Origin: Melieria omissa
Lineage: Eukaryota > Arthropoda > Insecta > Diptera > Ulidiidae
Length of the DNA: 64,000 nt
Direction: 5' to 3'
Assembly: GCA_963971225.1 (NCBI GenBank)
Contig: OZ020268.1
Span: 127,038,787-127,102,786 of the forward strand
Position 1 is the stretch's first letter. Each line of letters opens with the position of its first letter. The notes beneath the pieces are model-generated. The model had not been told where the DNA came from. It made no database searches and was given only the letters and a program-made list of their open reading frames with translations. This document shows positions 1-11,699 of this stretch, piece by piece. The position numbers were made by a program, and so were the translations under genes.

Positions 1-1347
1 TTTATTTAAGAAAAAGGGGCAAGAAAGAGAGAACTCGTTCAGGAATATTAAATGCAAGTGCCATAATTTCAGCCCCTCTACGTAACCGGGAATGTATTAA
101 ACATTTGCTTCTTCCGAGTTACTTAGGTCACTAAAATAGAGATATCGGTGTGATCCGATATTTTGTATGTGTACGTATTTTGTTCTGACACGCGTATTAC
201 ATCTACATGCAATTATTCTTAAGGGGGTATTGCGATTTTTGAAATTTTTTTTTTCGATTTTTTTGTTATTATTTCATTCTATTCGTATATGCGTCTAGAA
301 TTCGTCCCCCGAATATCAGATCGATCCGTACATTAGAAAAAAAGTTATTGATATATATATTGTTATATGTATGCGTGAAAAAGAAGCGAACGCAGGGCGC
401 GCGCTCCAGCTGATTCTCGTTTCATTGTAACGTGCATGAACGTGTTTATAACCGGGTTCTTTTGTCGTGCTGTATTTATACTCGATTATTATTATTTTTT
501 CTCTTCTTCAGTATCGATTTTGCCGTCGTAGAGTCGATTTCGTAACGCTTCTTTCAGTTATTTTTTGAAAATGGCGAAAACCAAAGGTTCTCGGGTAAAT
601 AAGGTGCGGGAGGATAGAAAATTAAAATTTGCCAGGGTTTTTGATTCTAAAGATGGCAAATGTGAAGAAAAAACCGAATTCACAAGTACATCGGCACGAA
701 AATTAAAGGAATCGGGCGAAATTACCGTCCCAGTGGATGAATCACTCGACTACGTACTGCTGTCTTTCAAGCGAGTTTTCGGCGAATTGGAGCAAAAAAT
801 CAAGTGCAAAACTTGCGATGGTGATATTTCTTTTTCAAAAAAAAATCCTCGGGGACTTGGATTTCAACTAGAGGTAACATGTGATTGCGTAAATTCGGCA
901 AAAATCAATTCCTGCAACAAAGTTGGATTGAATTATGAAATAAATCGCAAGTTTGTTTTCGTGATGCGATTATTGGGCAATGGATCTCATGGCGCCAAGA
1001 TGTTTGCTTCAATGATGGATTTGGGTGACAATTTCACCAGGCATTTTTATTACGGATGTGTGGAAAACATCAAAATTGCCGTCAGTTCCGTTACTTCGAT
1101 CGTGAAGCAAAAGGCAAAAAATGAGGAGCAAAAACTGAATAAGGAGCACGGCCTTCCTGAAGACAAGCTGATCGTTTCCGGCGACGGTACTTGGCAAACA
1201 CGTGGCCGTTCTTCTCTTCTGGGAGTGACAACCCTAATTGGAAAATACAGCTCTAAAGTTCTAGATTTTTGTATCTCCAACAAGCTTTGCAAAACTTGCC
1301 AAGTCATGAAATCCAAATCAACAGCCAGTGAATTTTTGATTTGGTAT

Positions 1348-2335
1348 CATGATGCAATTATAAAGGTGAGATCTTCCTTGACAGCTTGTTTTTGACACTG
1401 TCTTATACAACGAGAACCAATGTTGTGTAGTACACTTTCAAAAGAAGGGGGAAAACGACGAAGTAAATTAAAAGTTTCAAATACAAATTAATAAATAGTG
1501 ATTGTAGCAAAAGGTTTAAGGGTAGTTTATTATTTTGCGCATTTTATTTGATTTTTTATATTGATTATTTTTTATCTTTATATTTAAATATTTTATTCTA
1601 AAATGAATGCGACATTTGAAAATCAGCTTCTTCAAAGTGATTTTCGCAAACCCGCGCACATTTGCTTAGCTCTACGCCACCTACTTTGCTCCACACATCT
1701 CTGCGTTGCTCGTTTTGAGGGACGTGATAAAATTTAGCGCGATTTTGAAGTGCGCTGTGGCACAATGAGCAGCTAGAGCTTGGCCTTTTTTAAAATTTGC
1801 ACAACGGTTTGAAAAATCTGATGTTTTTTGACAATTGAAATTACAGTGATACCATGATACAAAAATATACAGGTAGAGTCAATGCGACAGATAAAAATAA
1901 AATTGACAATTGGAAAAAAATATTTGTTTACAAATTTTGTACTACTATTTTTATTTTTGCTACAGAGCTGCAATTCCACAGAATCAGTTATGTAGTATAT
2001 CATTCAGTTTCTCTATTTTTTACTTGTTTTTGCACCCTTAAAATTTTATTTTTATTTGTCAAAAAAGCAAATGACTTTTAATTTTGCTCGATTGAATCTA
2101 CCTGTATATTTTTGTATCATGAGTGATACCAAATTTCAAAGTCAATATAACGATTAAAGGAAAGCAACATTTTTATTTGTATCGCCTATAGAAATGAATG
2201 CTGAAATTTTTTCCCCTTTTTGTTTAAAAGCATTAAATACAACATTCTTTTCATCGACGTTTCTATAAGACAGAATGTCAACCAATTTTTTCAGTTTTCT
2301 GTCAATGAAGAACTCACCTTTATAATTTCATCATG
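1348..2335. mobile_element. Nested 988-bp non-autonomous long-TIR element (MULE-like), 9-bp target duplication
   Basis: The left end CATGATGCAATTATAAAGGT and the right end, read in reverse, match at 34 of the first 37 bases, and similarity resumes further in at TTGACA..CTGTCTTATA, so the inverted repeats are roughly 60 bp and degenerate inwards. The 9-bp ATTTGGTAT is duplicated at 1339-1347 and 2336-2344. A 9-bp duplication with long inverted repeats is the Mutator hallmark. It contains no coding region I can support, so it is non-autonomous. It interrupts the transposase gene between the Tyr of IWY and the Glu that follows. Confidence 0.85.
1853..2121. mobile_element. 269-bp MITE with 8-bp target duplication, nested in the 988-bp element
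   Basis: The terminal inverted repeats begin CATGATACAAAAATATACAG and extend 25 bp without mismatch (1853-1877 and 2097-2121). The 8-bp AGTGATAC is duplicated at 1845-1852 and 2122-2129. An 8-bp duplication suggests a hAT-like (or Mutator-like) family. There is no coding content. A related copy with the same 14-bp terminus lies at 31720-31873. This is the third, innermost level of the nest. Confidence 0.85.
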
Positions 2336-3529
2336 ATTTGGTATGAAACTATGCATAAAGATGAATGCCCTGTCAACTATGTAGGCAGCTCTGGAGGGAT
2401 GGAAGCTGAAGCCGTGATCGCCATGTTTGGAAGATCCAAGGAACTACATGGTGTCTGGTACAGTCACTATATTGGAGATGGTGACTCTAAGACATTTACG
2501 CAGTTATTGGATAGCAAGCCGTATGGGGAGGAACTTGAAGTTGAGAAATTGGAGTGCATAAACCACGTCAACAAACGCATGTTTAAGCAGCTTACTGAAG
2601 CTAAAAAAAACATCACTCAGTTCAAAAAAGTAAAATCCAAGGAACAAAAGGAATTGGAGGAAAAAAATAAGAAGGAAAATGGTCCGTCAGCTAAGAAACC
2701 ACGACAAGGGAAGAAAAAAAATCCGACGCCAGCGGAGCCAAAAACTGCTGAACTGACGGGAAAGCTGATCAAAAGTATTTCTTTGTTTTATGGAATAGCG
2801 ATCAGAAATAACCCAGATTCCGTAGAAAATATGAAAAAAGCCATCTGGGCTATCTATGATCACAAAATTTCGACAGACAAAGAGCCGCGGCACGAAAATT
2901 GTAGCGCAGACTGGTGCACCCTCTAGCTTTGAGCCCACTTGTCCAAGAATATGTTAAGCCAGTTTTTATAAATCTAACACGAGACGATTTGCTCAAAAGA
3001 TGTTTGGGCAAAAATACCCAGAACAATAACGAAAGTTTTAACAATGTTCTGTGGTCAATGGCTCCAAAGCACACTTTGGCTGGCAACGATGTTATCACCA
3101 TAGCATCAGGAATTGCATGCTGCTTATTTAATGAGGGCAAAAAAAGTTTGCTAAAAATAATGGACTTATTGGGAATAATCGTGGGACCACGTGCAAAAAA
3201 ATTTTGCACCGACGAAGACAATGCCCGTGTGCAGCGCGCCAACAAACGTAGCTCTGACGCTTCAAAAGAGGCTCGTATCCAGCGAAAAAAACAAAAACAG
3301 GACCAAGAAGAGGCTTTCCAACAAGCTTACGGACTTTTATACGGTCCAGGGATCGATGATTCATAATTTGTAAGTATTTTCGTAAGCTTAAATTAAAATT
3401 TACGCGAAAAAATCGCAACAAAACATTTAAACGCGTTTTTCTCGAAATCATGTTTTTGAAATCGGTTCCAGCTCGGGAGAAAAACTGTAAAGTGCAATCG
3501 GCCTAATTTTTTTTCTACTTATTTTTAAA

Positions 3530-3702
3530 TACAATATCTAGTGCCTGACGAGAGCTTTTTTTTTTTTACTTCGTATTTTTTTTTCTACACGACTTTTCGT
3601 CCCAAAAAAACGACCATTTTTCGTATGTTTTTTTTAAAGTGCTGCCATTTTGTTACATTTAAAGTTAGAAAAATTTCCTCTCGTCAGGCACTAGATATTG
3701 TA
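3530..3702. mobile_element. Hairpin MITE-like insertion in the 3' part of the transposon
   Basis: A 25-bp perfect inverted repeat (arms 3530-3554 and 3678-3702, core CTAGTGCCTGACGAGAG) encloses about 120 bp of T/A-rich sequence. The outer bases ATAT/ATAT are palindromic, so the target duplication (TA, ATAT or longer) cannot be fixed. It lies outside the transposase frame. It could instead be a structural hairpin of the host element; a second copy elsewhere would settle this. Confidence 0.6.
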
Positions 3703-4142
3703 CTTATCTTTCAAAAACACTTTGATTTTTTGATTTCAGATATGCAGAATTGCTGATCTAGCTGGAACCGCAACTGGTTTGCCGACTGGGATGTCCACTG
3801 CAGCGCCCTCTATAAATTACACTTTAAATGAAAATGTCAAAAAAAAATTTTTTTGTACTCTTGAAGTTTGATACTACGATGTGTAAAAAGATTTGAATAA
3901 AAAAAGTGTTTCAGTTTCTCAAAAAAAAAAAGTTGAAAATTCAGTGAAAATCGCCCCAAAAAATCGCAATACCCCCTTAACTAAATAAAATAACTTCCAG
4001 TGCTGCATATAACAAAAGACTGCAGCAACAAACTTGTTCTGACACGAGTATTACATTTGCATACGTGCAATTATTCTTAACTAAATACAAAAAAGGAATA
4101 GCTTCCAGTGCTGCATCAAACGAAAGACTGCAGCAACAAACC

Positions 4143-7100
4143 TGTCGCTACAAATATTACAAAAAACAATCATCAAATCAACACAATAATAAAACATTTC
4201 GCTTATATTTGTTTGTGCCAGAAAACTTGAACAATTACGCACATAATATATAAAATGCGAGTGCAAATTCAAATCGTCAGCCGCAGCGTAATATCAATAA
4301 TGACAACAATAACATGCAGTGATTCAAGTTAATAAAATTTTAAAATAAACGCACTAAACGAACAGAAAAAAAAATAACCTCAGCATAGCTAGAAAGAAAG
4401 AAAGCAAGAGAGAGAGCTGCGAGAGAGATTACAAGAAAAAAGCCGCATTCAAAATTAGCGCAACTGCTTCATTTAATTAGCATTTTCATTAATGATTTGA
4501 ACGAGCGAGCGAGTGAATGAGCGAGATGTTGTGGTGTTGTATTGTTGGCGTCATTTGGTAGTATCGACAAAGGTACCGCGCACAGCCGTTCGCAGTCCCG
4601 CACAGCACGACCTTGAATGGCGGAATGATGTATGATTTGTGTTGTTGTTGCGTTACACTTCTTTCTTTCGCTGAGCTGAGTGGCAGACAGACGGAATGAC
4701 CGAGTGACTGATGTGGTTCGTTTCGAATTGATGTGATTCGATTAGCTGTGGTTCAGTTTGGTCCGATTTGCAGTAAATCTGCGCACACAGAGTAAATGCG
4801 CAGCTGGGCACTTTGGCCGCGTCGACGCATGTTGCGGCGTCGTTTGAATTGGGCAATTTGCGGTATTCGCGTTGTTACATGTGGAAGGCAATGTAATAGC
4901 TGTTATAATATGGGTCGGCGCATATATAAATGGCCAAGAGACTAAATGGCCAAATGGCCAAACTGCTACCGATCCAATTGGCAATTTAACCAATTTTAAA
5001 ACGAAGGGAGTGGCAGCCAAGCTGACCAAATAATTGCCCCACTTGCTGTTTATCGCTTTTTATTTGCGTGGTCGACACTTTGACTAAAACAAAGAAATAC
5101 GAACCGCGGCCTGTGCGTATTTCACTTATTGCTATTGATAACAGTTGCAGCAACATTCTCATCAGCATATTTTGCGACACATATGTAAAAATACATTGCT
5201 GTTGAAGTTTTCAAATCACATTGCAGCCGCTCCCCTCGCTTCAAATTACTAAATTCAGGTGAATAAATTAACGCACTTTGTTATTGGCGTTCGAGATAGG
5301 CGTTAGACAGCGGCCAAAAATATCATTGACTCATTGCTGGCACAGAAATTTACATTTATTATTGAGCGTCATTGCGTTGAGCGATTCGGCTGCGCACGCG
5401 CAGCTGGACAGCAGTCAACGCTAACCCAGTTTCGCTGGTAAAACTGTTATTTGCGGACAAATGTCTTTTATATATTTTATGTTAACCTTTCAGCGCTCGT
5501 TGCTCCCCAACGCTTTTCTGGCTTTCTTTTGCAAAAAACAAAATTAAAAAACACTTTGTTGTTGTTTGTAATTAATGCAAAAGGTATAAATTTAAAAGGC
5601 ATAAATGACTGTGAACCATCGAGCAACCAGCAGGGCGAACGTATTCACAAAAACAACAATTATAAAACTGTTGGATACTCTATTGAAATCGAATAGCACA
5701 CGGCGGGCGCTGCGTTCGGAATGCGCATTTCACGGACTCGTTCTCCCACTCGCCTTCGGCCTCGATCTCGTCTTCATTCCTCACAAGTTTTGCATGTAAC
5801 GCCAACAATGACAATAACACCAGGCAGAGGTGTTTGGATGGTCGCTGTTGTTCGATTATGGAGGAACTCCGGATCTGTTGTTTTTGTTGTTGGTGATGGT
5901 ATAAGCGCGGAGATAAATAAAACGATTTATCACTGCGACACCTAATGTTGGCCATCACTACTCGCATGTGACACTAGCTCGCTGCCCGAGCCGAGTTTGT
6001 TGTTGTTGTACGGCTCTGGCCTTACAAGGGGTGAAATTGACACTATCCATTGTGTATTCACGCTTTGCTCGTCAAACGAGTAACGTTATTAAATTTCATA
6101 TTTTCGAAACTGATCAATGCTTCGAACAAAGCAAATGGCCATATTTTGCACAAGTCGCACCGCAACGCCCTGATTGGCCTAAATTTTGAAAATATTTGTT
6201 ACCTTTGCATGTCCACGACTGCAATTATGTTACAGTAACAAATTAATAACATCATCAACCAACTAACAAGTTGTCCACATTTCAAATCCAAAAAGCCCAA
6301 CGCTCGTTATCAACGCACATTCCACATGCCAAGCAACATCAGCATCAGCAGCGTCTTCGGCAACATTATTATGGAGCGCAGCAGCAGTGGTCAAGCCGCT
6401 GGCACAGTCACTGAACTTTACTGTTGTTAAATATGCAAATTATTTGTTTTCATCATCAGCTAAACATGACAAAACAATACAAGATTATGTCAAATGTGGC
6501 GCTTTTCACGCACAACACACACAACGCAAAACTAATGCGCGATTTTCAAAACAAATGCAAAATAGCCGCAATAGCTACATCTTTACATCTATGCAAATGT
6601 ATATAAAGATGTAAGAAGAGATCACGCTAACAAAAATAAAGCCTAATATGTAATCAGCATAGTATTTCACTTGATGAAGGAACAGTGTATTCGAAGCATG
6701 GCACGCAGAAACGCTACCCCGACCACGGCTTTCCGCTTTCAGAATTCGGTTATCGGAACTCCGCCAAACATTTGCATGTCACATGCATGAAACTCAGACA
6801 GGCTAACCCGCTTTGTTTTGCTATGCCAGTCAGTCGATGTCGATGAGTCAGCGAGTTGTTCCGATGGAATTCAGCTGCCTTCCTTCCCGCCGTATATGGG
6901 TCAGTGTGGACGGGTTTGTCTAGCGTTTACATGCTCATTGCTGCTTTTGTTCTGACTTGAATTCACCATAAGCAATCGTTAAGCGTATAATTGCCAACCG
7001 TATAGCAACAACATACGATGAATTATTCAACTCGAATTAATTAACTGGCAACGAAACACACTAAAGAATTTATGCCTCTTGCAATTATGCTTCTGCGATT

Positions 7101-9241
7101 CGTTTACTTGACACAACAACAATATAAATAATCATAAAAAATTAGAATCGCAAAATTATGGCACCAACATTTCAGTGGCGAATGAGTGTGGCCGGCCATC
7201 ACTGACTCAATTGATTCACAGTATCCGATTTGCGCTGAGATATTTAATATTAATTTCGGTGTTATTTGTGCAGTCCGGTTGACGATTTAATCTTCGCTGC
7301 ATTTGTCTAAATTGATTTTAATTAGTTGCAATTAGATGCAAAGAGCGTGCAGCCAGTCAATTTTGCATGCCAGCAGTGCGCACTGGAGGCCAGTCAAGGT
7401 GCAGTGCATTTGCATTTATTGTAAATGAACACTATTGATTTTATTGACAACGCGTTTGCGCTTCGCAGTTCGGCGAGAGAGGTGTAGAATGTATCAATTC
7501 TACACGTACCATTTTAAGTATACACTGAAAGATATAATTGAGGCAAAAATTTGTGGAATAAGATAAGCGGTGTTTTTTTTTTGCACGAATGAAAATAGGA
7601 AAAGACTTGATTGATTTTTATATGGATTTATTTTAAGCCGGGGCTTTAAACTCCAATTACCGATTGACCACCCAACTATCCGAAATTTCGTCATATTTAC
7701 TCTCATACAAATAACTGAATAGGTCAAACCGGTCTCTCATTTATTTAGTACATTTCGCATTTTCAGTTCAAATTACAAGCTTTCAGCAAGTCTTCTTATA
7801 AAAACATCCTGAGTTGGACACCGACAAAAGGTTCTGTTTACTTACCGCCCACACGGCGATTATCATCAAGCAATTCGACCGCATTTTCATTTTTTTTCGC
7901 ACTTTTGTGGCGTTTCGCCTTTCGCACCTGTTGCACCTGTTGCGCAATATTTTTCGCAAACTTATTTTTTGCAAACTTTCATGCAAAGAAGAATTTCCTT
8001 ATTAAATATTTTGGCGTGCAATTTCCTTTTATTGCAATTTATTTTGTGCTCCTTCTTTCTCCTCCTTGCACACTCTAATTAAAACCGCTTCATAAGCGCA
8101 ACGGAAGCATAAAGATAACGCCGAATTAAAACCCGCATTTATACCGCACGCAACAACAACAGCAACAAGAGCACAAATAGCAAAGGCAGAAAGAAATCAA
8201 ATTAACTCAAAAATGCAAAACAACACACAAATCGGGTTTTTTATTTCTCTGTTTTTGATTTATTTGCAGTGTGTACAAATGGGCAAATCTGCATTGCGGC
8301 TCAGTGCGCGTCTATGATCGAACGCCGGATCGAGTGCAGCTGCTTGCATTTCCGTTCGGACGGATCTGCGGAATCGGCTCGTCAGTGGCGCGAATAAATG
8401 TTTCTCTCGGCTTCGCACAGTTTGTGTTTACAACGAGTCGACACGATCGATTCGCTCGTTGGCCAATTATTGGCGTTCAATCACACTGCGCGCAATGACT
8501 TTCAGGCACTTTCGTCGTTGTTGTTGTTATTGTCGCCGTCTAACGTTGCGATCGGTGTTGTTGCACGCGCACGTCCGTTTACAAAGCTGGCTGAAACGCC
8601 ACTAAAACCGAATTGAACAATTTTGAGTTTAAAACTGAAAACGTCAGACGCTGTAGCGGCGATTGTCAGGCAACAGCCCACAGTCGCTAATAAAAGCAAA
8701 GCGAAATTGTGGCAACTTTTCGGCTTTGAACTGCAAACAGCCACCGCCGGCAGCAATCAGCGCGACCAGCCGGCCGCGTCGCGACGCTGGGATCGAGGCA
8801 GCAACGAGCCCGAATTGAAACCGAGTTGAAGCGAAGAGAGCTGACTTCAGTTTGGCTGAACGGTTGGCGGTGTTGTCAATGGAAATGGTTAATGCTGGCG
8901 CGAGTGAAACGCGCAGTGATAACGCGCTCTGTGTTTGCCGCTCATTGTGTGTCGGTGCAGTGGAGACGAACCGCTGTTGGTGACACTTTCATTTAAGAGC
9001 AATCGTGCACCAACGAGGTTTTTCATTTTGGCGTTGGTGTTGTTGTTAGTGCACGCCCACAAGACTGCATCGCACTGCGCCGCGCGCTCATCAAATGTAA
9101 CAAGGGCGGTTCGCAGCGGCAATAACCATACCGCAGCTGCATTCGGCAAAGAATGACGGCGACAGCAATTCCACTTGTTTGTTGTTGGCACTGCGGTGTG
9201 CGTCGCCGGCGCGGTGTGCGGAACCTACGAGCGACGTTTAG
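4143..9241. other. Non-coding stretch, no gene supported
   Basis: AT-rich DNA with simple repeats: GA-rich 4389-4426, GAGC repeats 4500-4525, and GGCCAAATGGCCAAA at about 4930-4965. Open frames here are short, start without good context and overlap on both strands. From about 8270 to 9240 base composition becomes GC- and CpG-richer, with opa-like CAA/GTT runs, as is usual around fly promoters and 5' UTRs; this would fit a 5' UTR leading to the candidate exon at 9242. Confidence 0.5.
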
Positions 9242-9457
9242 ATGGTTTCGAGTAGGCGCTCAGCCGTGTGGTGCTTGCTATTGCTCACAAGTGTTGCTGT
9301 TGCTGTTGCTGTCATTGCTCATTCAGCCTTGAAATTGACGCAGCAGCGCCGACAAACTACCAACAGTAACAGCCAAGACAACAGCAACAACGGCAACAGT
9401 TGGTTGGCGCCAAGAGCTCAGCATTTTCGCCATTTCATTTTTCGGCTTTATTTACAA
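9242..9457 (+). CDS. Candidate first exon encoding a signal peptide
   Basis: An ATG opens a frame whose first ~30 residues are a textbook signal peptide: basic start (MVSSRR), then a hydrophobic core (CLLLLTSVAVAVAVIAHSA), followed by a hydrophilic Gln/Asn/Ser-rich stretch. A possible donor CAA|GTATCT ends the exon at 9457 in phase 0. It follows a GC-rich stretch that could be its 5' UTR. I could not find a convincing second exon, the V/A run comes from a GCT/GTT repeat, and the product is not recognised, so this may be a first exon of a gene whose body is elsewhere, or chance. Confidence 0.3.
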
Positions 9458-11699
9458 GTATCTTTCGCCATTCTGCCTCTGCTGTTTGAAAGGAATTGAA
9501 TTGTTGATGTTGTTGTTGTTTGGCAAATTGATCTTTATTTCCCTTTGCAGTAATGACTCAGCGTGGGTGTTTTTTCAAATTCTCCGCTTAATAGTTCAGT
9601 TTCAAATATTTGCGTTTTGGTCGCCACGTGCACTTGTTGCAGCTGGGATCTCCGTTAACGACACCTGTGGCCTGGTGGCACTTGACTTTTGTATCATTTG
9701 GAGCGCAATCTTTCATACATAGTAGGCCAGCAAGGTGTTGCCGTCTTTCTTTGCGTTGTGTATCCCCAGACTCGGGGAGGTTGTATAAACAACAACACAT
9801 TTGCACGGCCATTCTGAGGTCGCAATTTCAGTTGTGGCGACATTGAACGACTTTGAAGCTTATCATATAATTAAGTAACTTGGAGTGAGTAATGCAAAAA
9901 AATAGATATTTATTGCTGGCCTGCGATTGTGATGAGACGTATTCGCACGTACGCACGCACATTTGGCTTTGCCTATTTGGCGCTTGATTGACTTATTTAT
10001 TGGTGTTCAATATCTCAGCCTACAGCACGTTGGCCAAATGTATCGGAGTCGATCGTCCGATATAACTCGCACGGAATTGCCGACAAGGAAGTGTCACGCC
10101 ATTTGATTCCGATTATTTTCGAATGCAAATTTTTGTAATAACTTGGATTTGTTTTGTAGCGATTTTTGGACAGTCTGTCCCCGTCGAAGCTTGTCGCAAC
10201 GCTTGAATGCAATCCACAAATGATTGTGCTGGAGGGTGTAAAGAATAGGAGTGCTGAATTTTTAGAACAATAAATAGTAGACATATTTAAACTTGAGTAT
10301 GTGTGTGTGTAGGCCTGTACCTATGTATGTGGTGAATATAAGCGACCGGAGTTGAAACCTAAACCGAAATTCATAAGAAGCAATGCATAGATACATTGTA
10401 GCATTCTCAGGCGCTTGTTCGGAAAAGAATAACACACTCTTGAAGCACAAACTACTTATTCGGCCGCGATTTTCCGATATTTAGTTTAACCTCTCAACTG
10501 CCGCACAATACCCCAAATTATGGCAACCTATATTTATTATGTTCAAAAGCACATGTGGCTCGAAACATTCGTGCGACTGAAACATTGCAATCACAAAACC
10601 ATACCATACATAATTTTTCTTAAAAAAGTCGAAAGCATTCATACAGTACCTAATTTGGAGAACTAACAAAGAAAAACCTGCCTTTTAAGTCTTCTTACTA
10701 TTGTTGTAATTTAATAAAAACAAATTCCAGTCAACTTCCTTACTAAATATTTTTGAAATCCAGTCCCATTTCGCTGTAATCGTATATTACCGGAAGAAAA
10801 TTCATTTCTTCTTGAATTCAGCAAACACGATCTAAACACTGCGTACACAAATAATGTGCTAAGTCTGTGATGTTTCATAAACGCGCTGAGCAAAACATTT
10901 ATACGCAAAACATATCCAAGACGCTTGTCGCGAATTGAAATTCATGACGCAGCCTCGTAACCCCAAAAATGGGAAAACGCGGAAAATATACAAACATACA
11001 TTTATTAAAAATGAAAATAAATTTGGTATTGTGGAAATGTTGAATAGACGGTTAAATGACGCATCGCCTAAAGTGCCAATGCACACAAATCATGGTCGCG
11101 CGCATCAAATAATTTATTTTTGATTAACAGTTGGCTCGCGCACTACTGTTGGGGAAAATGTAGAGCGATGATGGTTTATGGTGTGGATGACGTTGAGCTA
11201 TTGAGACAACGCACACATCAAGCGGACCGGCCGGACCGACGCTGCATCGCTGCAATTTCAGTCACGAATGCTTGTGACAATTTTCTCTTACTTTAAGAAT
11301 TCAGCGCTTGTCATTGGGATTTTGTTGTTGTTGTTCTTGTCTTTTTATACCGCTCTCATGTTTTCTGTTGTTTTCGTGAGCAACTGTTGCACGCATTCAA
11401 GACAAATAACATAGGTGAGCCAAAAGCAGACAACACGGTTGGTTCTGATTAACTACTGAAGAGTAAGTTGCAACCGAGTGATGAAAAATAAAATACTGCA
11501 ACGTATGATCGGTTTTTTCAATGCACGGAATCTAAGAACGAATTGAAGAATCAACTGCCAACTACTCAGTTACGAGTAGCTACAAAGCTTCTTATTGGGG
11601 CCCAAGCTGCGTGCCATCAAGACGCAATTTGTCGGTAACATTAATCAATTTTACTCTTGGCGCTGAGCTCTTGCAAAGGCGCGAAACCAACAAAACAGA
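9458..11699. other. Non-coding stretch apart from the weak minus-strand candidate at 9588-9812
   Basis: No other supported gene. A minus-strand 89-codon frame (10015-10284) and several shorter frames are present, but without family features or convincing splice sites. There are short GT and ATGT microsatellites near 10300. Confidence 0.4.
9588..9812 (-). CDS. Candidate cysteine-rich short ORF
   Basis: From an ATG at 9812 the minus strand encodes 74 residues. The C-terminal half has spaced cysteines (CMKDCAPN..KCHQ..DPSCNKCTW) followed by a basic tail and a stop. The spacing recalls small secreted cysteine-rich domains, but no signal peptide is present in this exon, so it would have to be a terminal exon of a spliced gene. 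No family is recognised. A chance ORF is quite possible. Confidence 0.2.
   Translation of the reverse strand: MAVQMCCCLYNLPESGDTQRKERRQHLAGLLCMKDCAPNDTKVKCHQATGVVNGDPSCNKCTWRPKRKYLKLNY

Larger units (their letters stand above)
571..3366 (+). pseudogene. Broken Mutator-like DDE transposase gene
   Basis: Three segments belong to one gene. Segment 1 is 571-1347 (ATG at 571; a frame with a TTG six bases upstream is also open). It has a C-x2-C pair (CKTC, then CDC about 25 residues on), suggesting a zinc-binding N-terminal region, and the first catalytic Asp in SGDGTWQTRG (codon 1183-1185). Segment 2, 2345-2926, holds the GSSGGMEAEAV block, the second acidic site in YIGDGDSKTF (codons 2477-2485) and a conserved CINHVNKRM block. 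Segment 3, up to 3366, holds the third acidic site in NNNESFNNV (Glu codon 3031-3033), followed by a basic C-terminus. Segments 1 and 2 are separated only by a nested element plus its 9-bp duplication; removing 1348-2344 keeps frame exactly. Between segments 2 and 3 there is a stop at 2924-2926 and a frame change, with apparent loss of some residues, so this copy cannot make an intact enzyme. Confidence 0.85.
223..3976 (+). mobile_element. DNA transposon, Mutator-like (Phantom/Kolobok-type) DDE transposase, TTAA target duplication
   Basis: The element is 3,754 bp. The left end reads GGGGGTATTGCGATTTTT and the right end is its inverted copy, AAAAATCGCAATACCCCC (18 bp perfect). TTAA stands on both sides (219-222 and 3977-3980), and the empty site is kept in the neighbouring tandem copy, so the target duplication is 4 bp TTAA. 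It carries one broken transposase gene in + orientation. Mutator-like transposases of this type are known in insects and insect viruses (Phantom), and TTAA duplications are typical of Kolobok and piggyBac; I cannot decide the superfamily from memory. It is not autonomous now: the gene has a nested insertion and a frameshift. The 5' part has a TATTTATA at 473-480 and a TCAGT initiator-like motif at 508-512, a possible transposase promoter. Confidence 0.85.
180..4142. repeat. Tandem duplication of ~105-bp host sequence, split by a transposon
   Basis: The host sequence starting TTGTTCTGACACG and ending in GACTGCAGCAACAAAC occurs twice in tandem. Copy 1 is split: its left part is 180-222 and its right part 3981-4033, with the transposon between them. 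Copy 2 is continuous from 4034 to about 4142. The copies differ by several substitutions and small indels, so the duplication is not very recent. Copy 2 reads straight through TTCTTAACTAAATA and so preserves the pre-insertion target, which makes the transposon boundaries unambiguous. Confidence 0.9.

Noticed and set aside
1348..2335. Reading the gap in the transposase as a spliceosomal intron (AAAG|GTGAGATC looks like a donor)
   Set aside because: The donor-like sequence is part of the inverted repeat of a nested element; the right end mirrors it, and a 9-bp duplication restores the frame exactly without splicing.
223..3976. piggyBac element, because of TTAA
   Set aside because: The ends do not start CCCT/CCYTAG and the transposase blocks (DGTW, GDGDSK, NESFN) are of Mutator-like type, not piggyBac.
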